A DNA stretch of 64,000 bases from Anaeromyces robustus (lineage: Eukaryota; Neocallimastigomycota; Neocallimastigomycetes; Neocallimastigales; Neocallimastigaceae): the NCBI GenBank assembly GCA_002104895.1, contig MCFG01000244.1:42922-106921 (forward strand), given 5' to 3'. A program made the translations under genes and the position numbers. Each line of letters begins with the position of its first letter. The stretch's first letter is position 1. Below are positions 1 through 16,526 of the stretch, piece after piece. The notes under the pieces are model-generated. The model saw only the letters and a program-made list of their open reading frames with translations, was not told the DNA's origin and made no database searches.

Positions 1-330
1 ATCATTTGGAATTAATGAATTTGCTACTTCAAAATCACTTTTAGCTTCAGAAAACAATTCACTTTCAAATTCAGAAATACCTTTTCTTAAATATGCTTTG
101 GAAGCAATTTTTTGATTTCCTTGTGAAATTTTTATAGCCATATCAGCATCATTAATAGATTCTTTAAACTTATTAACTTTTTGGTATGCAATACATCTTT
201 TTAAATAATATTCTGGTTGCGAGCAATCTTTTTCAATTGCTTTAGTGTAAAGTTCTAAAGCTTGGTCATACTCTTCATCAATAAAGGCTGAATTAGCTTC
301 ATTGAATAAATCTGCTGCACTTTGTAACAT
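1..330 (-). CDS. sgt1: SGT1-type TPR co-chaperone, N-terminal part
   Basis: The first 110 codons of a gene read leftward from an ATG at 330; the rest lies beyond the left edge. The visible part is one TPR domain of about three helix pairs. It starts LFNEANSAFIDEEYDQALEL and includes the AYLRKG stretch typical of SGT1 proteins. SGT1 is an Hsp90 co-chaperone that, in the family, links Hsp90 to SCF ubiquitin ligases and kinetochore assembly through TPR, CS and SGS domains; the last two would lie outside the window. The ATG is preceded on its own strand by A-rich DNA, as is usual here. It is divergent from the DnaJ gene at 2102. Other TPR co-chaperones (STI1, TTC1) are possible because CS and SGS cannot be checked. 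Confidence 0.75.
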   Translation of the reverse strand, partial: MLQSAADLFNEANSAFIDEEYDQALELYTKAIEKDCSQPEYYLKRCIAYQKVNKFKESINDADMAIKISQGNQKIASKAYLRKGISEFESELFSEAKSDFEVANSLIPND

Positions 331-2101
331 TTTATTATTATTAAATTATTTTTTTTCTTTATTATTTAAATTATTATTTTTCTTTAATGATGAAATATTA
401 ATTTATATACTGCTTTTTAGTTAATAATATTATTGTTAATAATAATAATAACAAATTTAACATAGAATCATATAAATTTATATAATAATAACATTAATTA
501 GTTATAAGATGGTATGTACTACTAAAAAAAAATTTACATAGAACAATTTCAAAATAAAAATTTATTTATAATAATTAAAATTAAAATTAAAATTTAATTA
601 TTAATTAAATTAATTCTTTAATTATTAATTTATTATATAATTTGTAAAAAAAATATTATTATAATTATGATCCTAACCATATAATTCTTAAAATATTTAC
701 TAATGTTTTTATTTATTATAAGTTCTTTGTGTAATATTATTAGTTATTTTTTATTATAATATAATAACTATGATCTACATTTTATAAAGATAAAATTTTT
801 TGTATACATTTTAATACATTTTGAAAAAAAAGTGGATTATGAAAATTTTTCCATTCATTTCCATTATTTTTTAAAGTACAAGTTTTTTTAAATTATTAAT
901 ATATTTAAATAATTAAAAATAAAAATAATTTAGCAGAAATCTATTATAATAATTAATTTAATAAATTATTAATTTATAAACTAATTTACAATAATTTTTT
1001 ACTAGTAATTTCTACAATATAGTAGAATTGTGGCTTGTTATATTTAAAAATGATACATCTTGTTATCTTACATATATAATAGTATAACAATATATGGCTT
1101 ATAAAGAATATATAATATATTGAATACATTGTTGTACAAAATTTTCATTTAGGGTCTATTTATAATTTTTATCACTAGCCATTATTTTATTATTAAATAT
1201 TTGAATTATATTAATAATATTTAGTTTATATAGTACTTTCTACATTACGTAAAAATGGTTGTTTATATTTAATAATTTGATGATTAATATATTTTTTTTG
1301 GTATAGAAGAAAAAGAAAAAAAAGAAAAATTTAATGAAATATATTTTCTTTTCTTAAAACTTCTTTACTTTTTATATATAAAGAGCTTGTAAGTAAAAAA
1401 AGTTTTTTTTTTCTTTTTTTTTTTTTTTTTTTTTTTTTTTCATAATTTATTTATCATATACTATATTTTTATACAGTAATAGACATATATATTATAAAGA
1501 TAAAAGAGCTAACAATATATAAAGCGTTTTTCTTGATACCAAATATACATAAATATTTTTGTATATAAAATTTATACCTCTTCAATATACCAAATTTAAT
1601 TTTCAAGAAATAATAATATATAAAACTTAAAAAAAAAAAAAAAAAGCAAAAAAGCAAAAAAAGCAAAAACAATTTAAAAATACTATCTTTAAAATATTTA
1701 AATTTTTAAAAGTAAATATTTATAAATAATTATAGTATATATATATAATAATATAATAAAAATAGAATTTTGAGATAGAAAATAACATCAATAATAAAGA
1801 TATAGTTTTATTAATTTTAGTATTTAGAAAAATATATAATAGAGAATAAAAAAAATAATAGATTGTAGTGATAGAAAGTAGTGATAAATAATTTTAAACT
1901 TTTAAATTTTAACAATAATAATAAACCTAATTAGATTTTAGAATATATATAATTGTTATATTATTATTATTATTATTATTTTTTTTATTAGGTCAATTAT
2001 ACTAAAAGTTTATTTGTTTTTTTATACATATATTTTTTTATAGACTTAATTTAAATAAAAAGTAAATCATATTTTATCTTAATTTATAAAAACTAAATAA
2101 A
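331..2101. promoter_or_regulatory. Divergent intergenic region SGT1 / DnaJ
   Basis: About 1.8 kb of very AT-rich DNA lies between two divergently transcribed co-chaperone genes and must carry both promoters. It contains a pure T tract near 1416-1440, other A/T homopolymers and a short (ATT)n at about 1960-1980. I looked for heat-shock elements (alternating GAA/TTC) and saw no convincing array. The short open frame at 1469-1672 on the minus strand is Phe/Tyr/Lys-rich low complexity and is not credible as a gene. Confidence 0.4.
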
Positions 2102-3704
2102 ATGGGAAAAGATTACTATGAAATTTTAGGTAAATATAATGTTTATGTAATAATTTTTATTTATTTATTTATTTTTTAATTAAATATTAACGGTAAATAA
2201 TAAAATATTATGATATTTAATATAGGTGTTCCAAGGAATGCTGATGACGATGCTTTAAAAAAGGCCTACAGAAAGCAAGCTTTAAAATGGCATCCAGATA
2301 GAAATCCAAATAATAAAGAATTAGCTACAAAAAAATTTAAAGAATTGGCCGAAGCATATGAAGTAAGTTAAAAATTATAGATAATTATATATATTTATAT
2401 AATAAAAGATAAATATACATGTATAATTTATATATGAAATATAAATAATATTAATATTTATATATATAATATTTAATAACATCAAAAATAGGTATTGTCA
2501 GATAAAAATAAAAGAGCTGTATATGACCAATTCGGTGAAGAAGGTTTAAAAGGTGCTCCAGGTGCAGGTGCTGCAGGTGCTCAAGGATTCCCTGGTGGTG
2601 GTACATTTACATTTACTTCCCCAGGAGGATTTAACTTCTCATCTGGTGGTTTTCAACCAAGTGATGCAAATGATATTTTCTCCAAATTCTTCAAAAGCTT
2701 TAGCGGAGGTTTTGGTGGTGGTAATGACTTCGGTTTTATGGATATGGATAATGATTCACATAGAACTGGCGGAAGTATGCCAAATATGGGTGGATTCCAA
2801 GGTTTTTCAAGTATGTTTGGTAATGGAATGAATGGAATGAATATGAATATGAATATGAATATGAACAACATGAACCAACCTGAGTAAGTTTTAAATATTA
2901 TTATTAATTAATTAAAAACAATGATATAATTTTTATTATTATACTAACTAATTTTTTTTTTTTTTCATTCTTTTATTCTTAATATAATATAAATAACATT
3001 TATTTAATTGATTTATAATTAATAATTAATAATTAATAATTAATAATTAATATTCATAATATAAACGAAATAATCCACATTTTGAAAATTTGATATATAT
3101 AAAAATTTTATAAAAAATAATCAATGTAAAAATAATATAAATTTATTATTAATTAATCAATTTAAATAGAAAAATTGTACAAAAAAGTTTACCATGTACA
3201 TTATCTGAATTATATAATGGTGCTACTAAAAAGTTAAAAATTACTAGAACAAGAGGTGGTGCTCAAACTCAAAAGGTTATAAGTATAAATATTACACCAG
3301 GTTGGAAAGCTGGTACAAAGATTACTTACTCTGGTGAAGGTGATGAATTACCAAATGGTCAATTCCAAGATATTGTTTTTATAATAGAGGATAAACCAGA
3401 GCAATCACCAATATTTAAACGTGAAGGATCAGATTTACGTATTAACTTACAAATAGAGTTATGGGAAGCTCTTGGAGGATTCAGTAAATATATTACTCAT
3501 ATGGATGGTCATCAAGTTATAATTACAGGTGGACAAGGTTCTGATGTTGTTGTTCCAGGACAAGTTCTTAGAATTAAAGGTGAAGGTATGCCAATTAGTA
3601 AATCACCTGGTCAAAAGGGTGATCTTTTAGTTGATGTACATGTTAATTTCCCAAGAAGAATTTCACCTGATAATAAGAAAACTATTGTACGTGCTCTTAA
3701 ATGA
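2102..3704 (+). CDS. DnaJ class B (DNAJB/Sis1-type) Hsp40
   Basis: Four exons, 2102-2129, 2226-2362, 2492-2883 and 3170-3704, join in frame across GT..AG introns to give 363 residues. Residues 1-70 are a J domain starting [12 protein letters not shown], with the HPD tripeptide at 32-34 that stimulates Hsp70 ATPase. Residues about 71-186 are a Gly/Phe region ending in a Met/Asn run ([11 protein letters not shown]). There is no CXXCXGXG zinc-finger region. The last exon is the two-part substrate-binding C-terminal domain, including [17 protein letters not shown] and ending RALK. Length and order match DNAJB1/4/5 and yeast Sis1, which act in cytosol and nucleus as Hsp70 partners. Exon 3 could read through to a stop at 2885-2887 if the third intron were retained. 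Upstream it shares a promoter region with SGT1. Confidence 0.93.
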
Positions 3705-4409
3705 ATATCTTCTTCCCAATTATCTTTAAAATTTATGATTTTTTTCAAAAGATTAAAGAAAATATTTTAATAATAATTGAACCATTTTTTTTTTATCTTA
3801 TTATCTTTTTAATTTTGTATCATTTTATTTTATTATTATTATTGAAATATTATTATAATTTTAATCTTTATGAAAAAAATTGTTAAAAAAAATTTTTTTA
3901 AAAAAAATATTAAAGCAAAAATCTTAAGCACATTAAATAACAAAAAACAAAACAAGCAAAAATATAATGAAACATAAAAAAAAAAAATATGTAATTATCT
4001 CATAGAACCAATTGTATTTTATAACAAATTTTCATGATATAAAAGTTTTTGTTTTTAATCAATAAATTATAGTAATATTTAAAAGAATATAATAATTAAT
4101 AAAATTTTGGACTAGTTATATATATAAATAAAATCTTTTTATTCTAAAAAAAAGAATTTAAAGGTTTTATTTTGATATCTTTTTTTCCAATTTTATTTAT
4201 TTTATTTATTAATCATTAATTAAATATTATTATTTTAATAATATTATGATAATATTTATATTACAATATATAAAATAACCATATTATAAACAACAATAAT
4301 AGTAAAAAAAACTTTTTTTGGAATATAATGTTTTTATTTTTTAACAACCTTTACAAACATATAAAAATAAAAATAAAAATAAAAATAAAAATAAAATAAA
4401 ATAAAATAA

Positions 4410-4482
<73 letters not shown>

Positions 4483-4755
4483 TATAAAATAAAATAAATC
4501 AAATAAAAATAAAATAAAAAAAAAAAAAAAAAAGAGTAAATATTTTTGGCATTGTATTAAGTGTATAAACTGTTTTATTATTCATATTTTTTTGTATATA
4601 TAATAAATATATTGTATTAATATTATTTAAATATTAATAATTATATATACAAATATCTTTTTTATATATAATTATTTTTTTTCCTGTTGAAATAATATTA
4701 ATACATGTTATCATTAACAAATAAGTTTTCAAGAATTTATTAAAATTAGATTATC
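3705..4755. other. AT-rich intergenic DNA with simple repeats
   Basis: No gene is seen. The stretch holds A/T homopolymers and a composite microsatellite at about 4364-4500: an AAAAT array, then about 24 AAT units, then AAAAT again. The ORF at 3701-3886 overlaps the DnaJ stop and is only Ile/Leu/Phe-rich AT sequence. Confidence 0.6.
4410..4482. repeat. (AAT)n microsatellite
   Basis: An uninterrupted AAT array is flanked on both sides by AAAAT pentamers. It is typical intergenic simple sequence for dictyostelids. Confidence 0.9.
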
Positions 4756-5268
4756 TATATAAAAAGGAATGGAAATGTTTGTATAAGTGTCAGACTAATT
4801 CTGTTACATATACAAAATCTCCATTGTTGAGATCTGCGGCTCTATTGAATGATATTATGCCTGTTGTCCTTTGCAGACAACATATTGTTCAGTAAATTCA
4901 AAACCAATCTCTCCAGGAAATTAATACTGATAACATGATAACGCAGTAAGACAGCCTAGTAGGGCAAATTCCGATTCTATTATCGACCCAAGTGGAATAG
5001 GATAGATCAATTTTACTTTAATTCTTTATGTAGAATTAAGAGTTAGTATGGATTTATTGTTTTTATGTATTGATGTTCAAATTGTGTGCTATATAAAAAA
5101 ATTTTTTTTTATGTATTATTATACCACTTTATACCCTCCAGTATTATTCATTAATATCTATAATGGTTATCTGATTTTTTCTTATTAATATCATTTTTTT
5201 TTTTTTATGATTCATATATATTAATATTTAAACGCAATAAAGATGATGTTCAAATTGTTTGTTTTTAA
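4756..5268 (+). mobile_element. Old non-LTR retrotransposon 3'-end relic
   Basis: This segment matches, in reverse complement, the stretch 62663-63140 at the right end of the window: the last part of the retroelement reading frame plus its 3' untranslated region. Shared landmarks are a GGAATGG..TGTTTG..GTGTCAGACT start, the GATCTGCGGCTCTATTGAATG block, AGACAGCCTAGTAGGGCAAAT, GTGGAATAGGATAGATCAAT and the AATAAAG..GTTCAAATTGT end. The copy is on the plus strand, 5'-truncated, and carries many substitutions and indels that close the frame. No poly(A) tail or target duplication is clear. It is thus an ancient insertion of the same or a closely related family. Confidence 0.88.
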
Positions 5269-5757
5269 CAAAATTTTCTTATTATTTATATTATTATTTA
5301 AAAAAAAATAAATTACATAAATAAATATCAGTAAAATTAAATAATAAAAGTTTTTTTTATTTTACATTTCATGTATTGCATATTCTTTACTTATATGTAA
5401 TTTATATTTCATATGTATAATAAGTATAAATTATTTTATATAAAGATTAATTCTAGTCCAAAAAAAAAACAAAAACAAAAACAAAAAGAAACAATAAACA
5501 TTGATTATTTTATATATTATAATAAAATACAAAAAATTTTATAGAAAAAAAAAAAAAAAGATTCATATTATTTTTTTAATATTTATTAATTTATTTATAT
5601 TTTTATTCATTTATTTGGATTAGTTATTGTTTATTATTATTAATATTAATATTTTTTATTTATTATTTTATTATTATTATTAAGTATATATGCGTTTTTA
5701 ATTATGTTAATTACTAACATTTAATATTTAGTAATCATATTAAATAATAATAATAAG

Positions 5758-5800
<43 letters not shown>

Positions 5801-6303
5801 TTAAACTTAATTTAAATATAGCAGTTTTTTTTTTTTTCTTAAAATATATATATATTAATATAAAATATTTTTATATTTTTTTTTTTTTAAAAAAAAAAAA
5901 CAAAAAAACAATGCTATGTTATTATTATTTTATTGCTATTTAGTTTTATATATTTTATTTTGGTGTTTATATATTAATATTTTATTATTATTATTTTTTC
6001 TTTCTTTTATATATATATATATAAGAAAAAAAATATAAATAACAATAAATTATTATAAATTATAAATATATATTAAATAAGATGAAAAATAAAATAAAAT
6101 AAAATAAAAAGATTATTACAAAAAAACTTTTTTATTTTAATTTTAATTATTTTTATACTCTTAAATAATATATAATGAATTATATAAATTAAAGATAATA
6201 AAAGAATATATATTTTCTTTTACTATAGTTGAATTATCTTTTTCTTTTTTGCTTTCTTTCTTTTTTTTTTTTTTTTTTTTTTTTTTTGCTTTCTTTATTA
6301 TTA

Positions 6304-6334
<31 letters not shown>

Positions 6335-6673
6335 TTTATTTTAAATCTTTATTTAATTTGTATTTATTTGCAATTTATTTATTTATTTAATTTTTTTTTC
6401 TTTTTTTTTTTTTTTTTGATATGCTGTTTATTGAAAAAATTGATAATTTTATTTTTTTATTTTTTTTAGAATTTTATATGAATTGCTAATATCTATATAT
6501 TATTTACTATATATTATTATTGTTATTATACTATTTAACTTTGACTTATTCTATTTGAATTGATAAATTTGATTTATCATAGAGAAAAAAAAAAAAAAAA
6601 CGATTTTTGATATTGCTTATTCGTAAATGGTTGTTTATTATTTATTTCGGTGATTATTATTGCTTTATAATTA
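5269..6673. other. AT-rich intergenic DNA
   Basis: No gene is recognised. It contains an (ATT)n array at 5760-5801, a (TA)n stretch near 6010, an oligo-T block near 6260-6288 followed by (ATT)n and (ATTT)n, and a further oligo-T near 6400. The minus-strand Rab GAP gene ends at its right edge. Confidence 0.6.
5760..5801. repeat. (ATT)n microsatellite
   Basis: About 14 uninterrupted ATT units in non-coding DNA. Confidence 0.9.
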
Positions 6674-11177
<4,504 letters not shown>

Positions 11178-12720
11178 ATTGATTATTCTTATTCTTATTC
11201 TTTTTCCTTTTCTTGTTTAATTTAACTCTTTTTTTTTTTTTAATTATTTTATATTATTCTGTTTTATTTTTATTTATTTTTATTCCTTGATTATTTTTAT
11301 ATATAATATTAAAAATCTTTATTTTTATAATCAAGAAATGTAATTGAAATTATATAAAAAAAAATTTAAGAAAAAAAAATATCAAATATTATTATTATTT
11401 TATTTAATATGATGTTTAATTAATAATTAAAATACTTATATTATTAAGTATATTGATAATACTAGCTTTTTAAATAATGTTATTGAAAAGTATATTAATT
11501 ATTATTTATATTTAGTAAATTTTTCGATTGATTACACTTTAATAAAATGAAACTGTACTATTAAGATTAATGAATTTTGTTATTACTATTATTATATTAT
11601 TTTAGTCATTACCATAAATTAATATACATAAGGTAATGTTTTTTTTTTTTATCTTAACTAATAAAAAAAAAAATATTGAAAATAATTGATAATTAATATC
11701 TTTTATTTATGCATTTATTATGTAAAACGTTGAATGATTATTATGAAAGTATTTCTTAATAAAATTCTTTTATACGTTATTATATATTATTCAAAATATA
11801 TTAAATTTTGAGAAATAATTTCAATTACAATAATAGGTATAATATTATAATTTTTATATTTCAAAAAGTATATATTAAATATGCATCAATTATTAATTAT
11901 TGATAGAATAGTAATTATCTTCTATTAATTATTAATTATAATTTACATTATACTATTGTATTACTGTTTTATTATTATTTCGTTTTTTTTTTTTAATTCC
12001 AATATAAAAATGTAAAAAGCTATTGTAAATATTTGTTAAGAGTATAAATGGAAATAATTTTGGTTATTAAACTTTTTTATAATTTACTATTGCATAAGCA
12101 TAATATTCTTTTATTTTTAAAAATATGAATGATTATAAAGAAAATGTTAAAAAATTTTTGTAAGCTCTTGATTTTTTAATTTTTATATCTTTATTATTAT
12201 TATTATTACTGCTATTATATTATATTATTATATTATTATTGGTTATATAGAATTTAATATTTGAATTGTGTTAGATAGTTTAAATTGATATTATTGTTTT
12301 TATAAAATGTTATAAAAATTTTGATTAAAATGTTTTTTATTTTATAAAATAAAAAACTAAATAATAATTCTATTATTATTAATAATAAATAATAATAATA
12401 ATATTTCAGTAAATTTATTAATCTTTTTATTTCTTTGAAATAAAGAGCAATGAAATGATTATATAATTAGTAAATAATATATATAATATATAATTACAAT
12501 AAGGGATAAAAGATATATAAAATAAATAAAATTTTTTGATAATAAAATAAACAGTAATAATTAAATCTTATAATTATTAATTTGTTTAATTTTTTTGATT
12601 TAATTATAATAGTTTTATTTGCATAATAATATTATTCATTAAGGTTAATATATTTAATTAATATTTATAAATTATATAAATAATTGTTAATACAAATTAA
12701 TAATAAATTAATTAATCAAA

Positions 12721-12949
<229 letters not shown>

Positions 12950-13560
12950 TAAAAATACATATATCAAAATGTCAAAAGTAATAATTATACAGAAAAATTG
13001 AAAATGAAGCTATTTTTTTCAATAATCATTTATTATTATTATTATTATTATAATATATTGTTTTAAAATTATATAATGGGAAACTCTATCTATTATTAAT
13101 GATAAAAAATGTGTCTTTTATTAATATATGTTATGCTGATTAGAAAATGAAAGTATTATTATAAAAAAAATCATTATATCCTAATTTACAATTTTAAAAA
13201 AATATATATGTATATTTTTAAGAATATTAATGTGGAGCATAAATAATAAATAAATATTTATTTATTCAAATATATAAATATATTTGAATATGGAAAAATA
13301 TTAAGGAAAAGATGTAAAAATGCAAAAATGCATATAGAACAATTAATGTTTTATTTCCATGAACATTTTAAAAATATATAGAACAAAATATAAAAGTATA
13401 ATTTATTTTTGTTTTGTTTTAGTGATAAAAAATATTGTGTAACCAATTGAAAATTAATATAGAATATTATTAATAAATGTTTTAGTAATAAAATATAAAT
13501 TAACAAATAATATATATAATGTTATAATGTTATGACAAAATTATTAAAAAAATTAAGTTT

Positions 13561-13662
13561 AACAAATTAGTGTTTATTAAGGTATTATTAAAATAACCAA
13601 TTAATGATTATTAAGGTATAATTAAAATAACAAATTAGTGATTATTAAGGTATTGTTAAAAT
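13561..13662 (+). repeat. Three tandem 34-bp units
   Basis: Three consecutive units of exactly 34 bp start AACAAATTAGTGTTTATTAA, AACCAATTAATGATTATTAA and AACAAATTAGTGATTATTAA, and each continues GGTAT..TTAAAAT. They differ from each other at only a few positions. Function is unknown; it lies just downstream of the Arf-like gene's 3' end. Confidence 0.9.
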
Positions 13663-13722
13663 TACATTATTAATATATATATATATATAAAGAAATGCAG
13701 AAAGAGTATTATTATTTTTAAA

Positions 13723-13758
<36 letters not shown>

Positions 13759-13918
13759 TATATATTATATCTATATAATTCTGTTTCTTGCTTAATTACT
13801 TATTTTTAATTTTTATAAATGATATATTGAATTTATTTACGTTATAAATTGAAAAAAAAAAAAAAAAAAAATACAATATTAAAATTTAATTTTTTTTAAT
13901 TTTTATTTTTGAAATTTA

Positions 13919-14867
13919 TTATTCTTTAGATTCTCTTCTTTTCTTGCTCTTTTTTTCACTAGTACAATGTAAATCTAACCAATTTAATCCTTCTTCTAGT
14001 CCTTCACCAGTAACTGCACAACAAGGGAAAATACACCATTGTCTATCTTTGATATTTTCCAATTTCATTTTTGTTTTAATTTCTTCTGCACTCAGTGCAC
14101 CTTCAATATCTTGTTTGTTTGCTAGAACCAAAACATTTACTTTACTCATTTCTTGGTCTTGAATAATTTTAAATAATTCTTGACCAGCTTCTTCAATTCT
14201 TTTGTTTTATATTAATATTTTTTCATTTTTTATATGAAATATATATTTAATATATATCATGTTAAATATTTATCAATTTTTAATTGTAAAAAAAAAAAAA
14301 ACAAAAAAGAATAATTTATGGTTGCTATAATTACCTATTTCTATCTGAAGAATCGACTATGAAAATAAGACCCTGAGTTCCAGCGTAGTAATGTCTCCAC
14401 AAAGGTCTAATTTTATCTTGACCACCAACATCCTTTCAATGGTAATTATTTATATAAAATATAAATGAATATAAATGAATTATTTTATACATATTTTATG
14501 CTTATTTTTTATATAAATGTTTATTAAATCAATCATTATTCGTTTAGCTATATACCCAGACACTAAATTTGACTTTTCTGAATGTCACTTCTTCAACATT
14601 AAAACCAACAGTAGGTACTGTTGATGGTGGTTTTTCTTCTGATTTGCTTCCTTTTAATTTATAGAGAATTGCTTTAAAAATAATTAAATATTAATGATTA
14701 TACAATTTAAATTAGAATTTGAATTATCATACTTAAAAAAAAAAAATAAATTAATAGATAAAAAAAGATTATACTATTAATGTACTTGTTTTGCCTGAAC
14801 AATCCAGACCCAACATCAACAATCTCATTTCTTTGTTTTTACCAAATTTCGAAAGTACTTTACCCAT
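13919..14867 (-). CDS. Arf6-like small GTPase
   Basis: Four exons on the minus strand (14786-14867, 14556-14671, 14335-14432, 13919-14198) join to 191 residues. The start [15 protein letters not shown] resembles Arf6, and Gly2 is a candidate for N-myristoylation. Visible motifs are P-loop GLDCSGKT (20-27), PTVGFNVE effector loop, [17 protein letters not shown] (Gln71 kept) and NKQD (126-129). Arf proteins recruit coats and lipid enzymes to membranes in their GTP form. Oddities are Cys-Ser in the P-loop where Ala-Ala is usual, a longer Lys/Ser/Glu/Pro-rich insertion (about 35-45) before switch 1, and a basic tail ending [11 protein letters not shown]. The first donor (GTACAT) was chosen because it gives GKTTILYKLK and keeps frame; the next GT downstream breaks it. 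It may be a divergent Arf-like protein rather than an Arf6 orthologue. Confidence 0.93.
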
Positions 14868-16526
14868 TTTGCTTTATTGAAGTAAATATTCAATAAAATA
14901 TGTTTATATAACATAATAAAAACATAAGAATATATAATAATTAATTTTTCAGTTTAATATTTATAATTTTTTTTTTTTATTTTTTTGTTATTGGTTATAG
15001 ATTTTGATATTTTAATATATAAAGATTTTTATTACTATTAATTATAAAAAATATTTAATAGTTTTTAGTATTATATATATTCTATATTCTATTATATATT
15101 CTATTATATATATATTTGTTTGCATATTATATATATATTAAATTTAGGATATTATTTTTTGTGAGTAGATAATCCACATAATATTATTATATACATATTT
15201 TAAGAAAAGCATTTTTTTTTACCCTTTTTGTTTTGTTTTGTTCTTTTTTTTTTTTTTTTTATATTATATTATTTTGTATTTTATTATAATATATTTTATA
15301 TTTATTTATTTATCATACGTTCTTTATATATAGAAGTAACTAAATAAATAAAATCGATTATTTTTTAATATTTGAAGTTAATAAAAACAGATATCATACA
15401 TAATACTATTTATTATTATTTATTATTATTTTTTTTATTTTATTATTATATTTAGAATTTAAAGCAAAAATATTAATTCTACCATATATAATAATAGTGT
15501 AATTTAAAATAAAAAAAAAAAAAAAGAAATAATAGAATTTTTTTTTTTCAATTATTTTAAAATATTATAATATAAAGTTAAGGTAATAAAACTCTCATTT
15601 TTTATAATAATATATAAACTTTTTTTTTTTTTATGTAAATCTATTAATTTTTTTAATTAACAAAATTGTATATTTATTTAAAGTTAATAATAGCAATAAA
15701 AAGGGGAAAAATTAAAAATAATGGATAATATATTTATTTTGTAGTTTATTTTATAAAAAAAAGACTTTAGTTAATATAATATAAATATCATTTTTATCAA
15801 TTGTAATCACATGTACTCTTTTATATGATTCTAATATATAGTTCTTTCTTATTACTTATCTTTAGAAAATAAAAAAAAAAAAAACTATATTTAAAAATAT
15901 AAATAATTATTATAATTATATTGATAAATAATAAGTATTATAATACATGCTTAAATTATTAATTTATTATTATTTTTATATATATATATATTTTTTATTT
16001 ATTATTTAAATATTTTTAATTATATATTTGCGTGCTTTTATTTATTTATTTATTAATTTTTTTATTTTTTTATTTTTTTATTTATTTAACAGAATTTTAT
16101 TAATATTGTTTTATTATTTTTAATTTTTTCCTTACTGCATCTTTTGAGTTTTACTTATTTATATATGATAATTATATGTTTGTAATAGTTGTGACTATAT
16201 AAATCAAGAAAATGAAAACTTTAATAATTTTATACAAAATAATAAAATTGTGCTTATTTATATTAATTTTATATATATATATATATTTATTTTTTTTTAT
16301 TTTTTTTTATTTTTTTTATTTTATTTTTTTTTTTTTATTTTATTGTATTTTATTTTATTTTATTTTATTTTATTTTATTTTATTTTATTTTTCTTTCTTT
16401 TTTTTTTTTTTTTTTTTAGTATTATTATTATTTAAAAAAAAAATATAATATTTTAATTAGTAATAATAATAATGAATGAAAAATAAAAAAATTTTTTTAT
16501 AATTATTATTTCATTGTTACAATTAG
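14868..16526. other. Intergenic DNA upstream of the Arf-like gene
   Basis: AT-rich with many T and A runs. An ATTTT pentamer array lies at about 16335-16392, and T-rich low complexity around it produces two meaningless Phe/Tyr/Leu frames. No gene is supported. Confidence 0.6.
16335..16392. repeat. (ATTTT)n pentamer repeat
   Basis: About ten TATTT units are followed by an oligo-T block. Confidence 0.85.

Noticed and set aside
14786-14867. Alternative donor GTATAA at 14774 for exon 1 of the Arf-like gene
   Set aside because: It breaks the frame into exon 2; the GTACAT donor restores GKTTILYKLK exactly.
16212-16448. Two overlapping plus-strand Phe/Tyr/Leu frames
   Set aside because: Product of the (ATTTT)n and oligo-T block; no start context or conserved feature.
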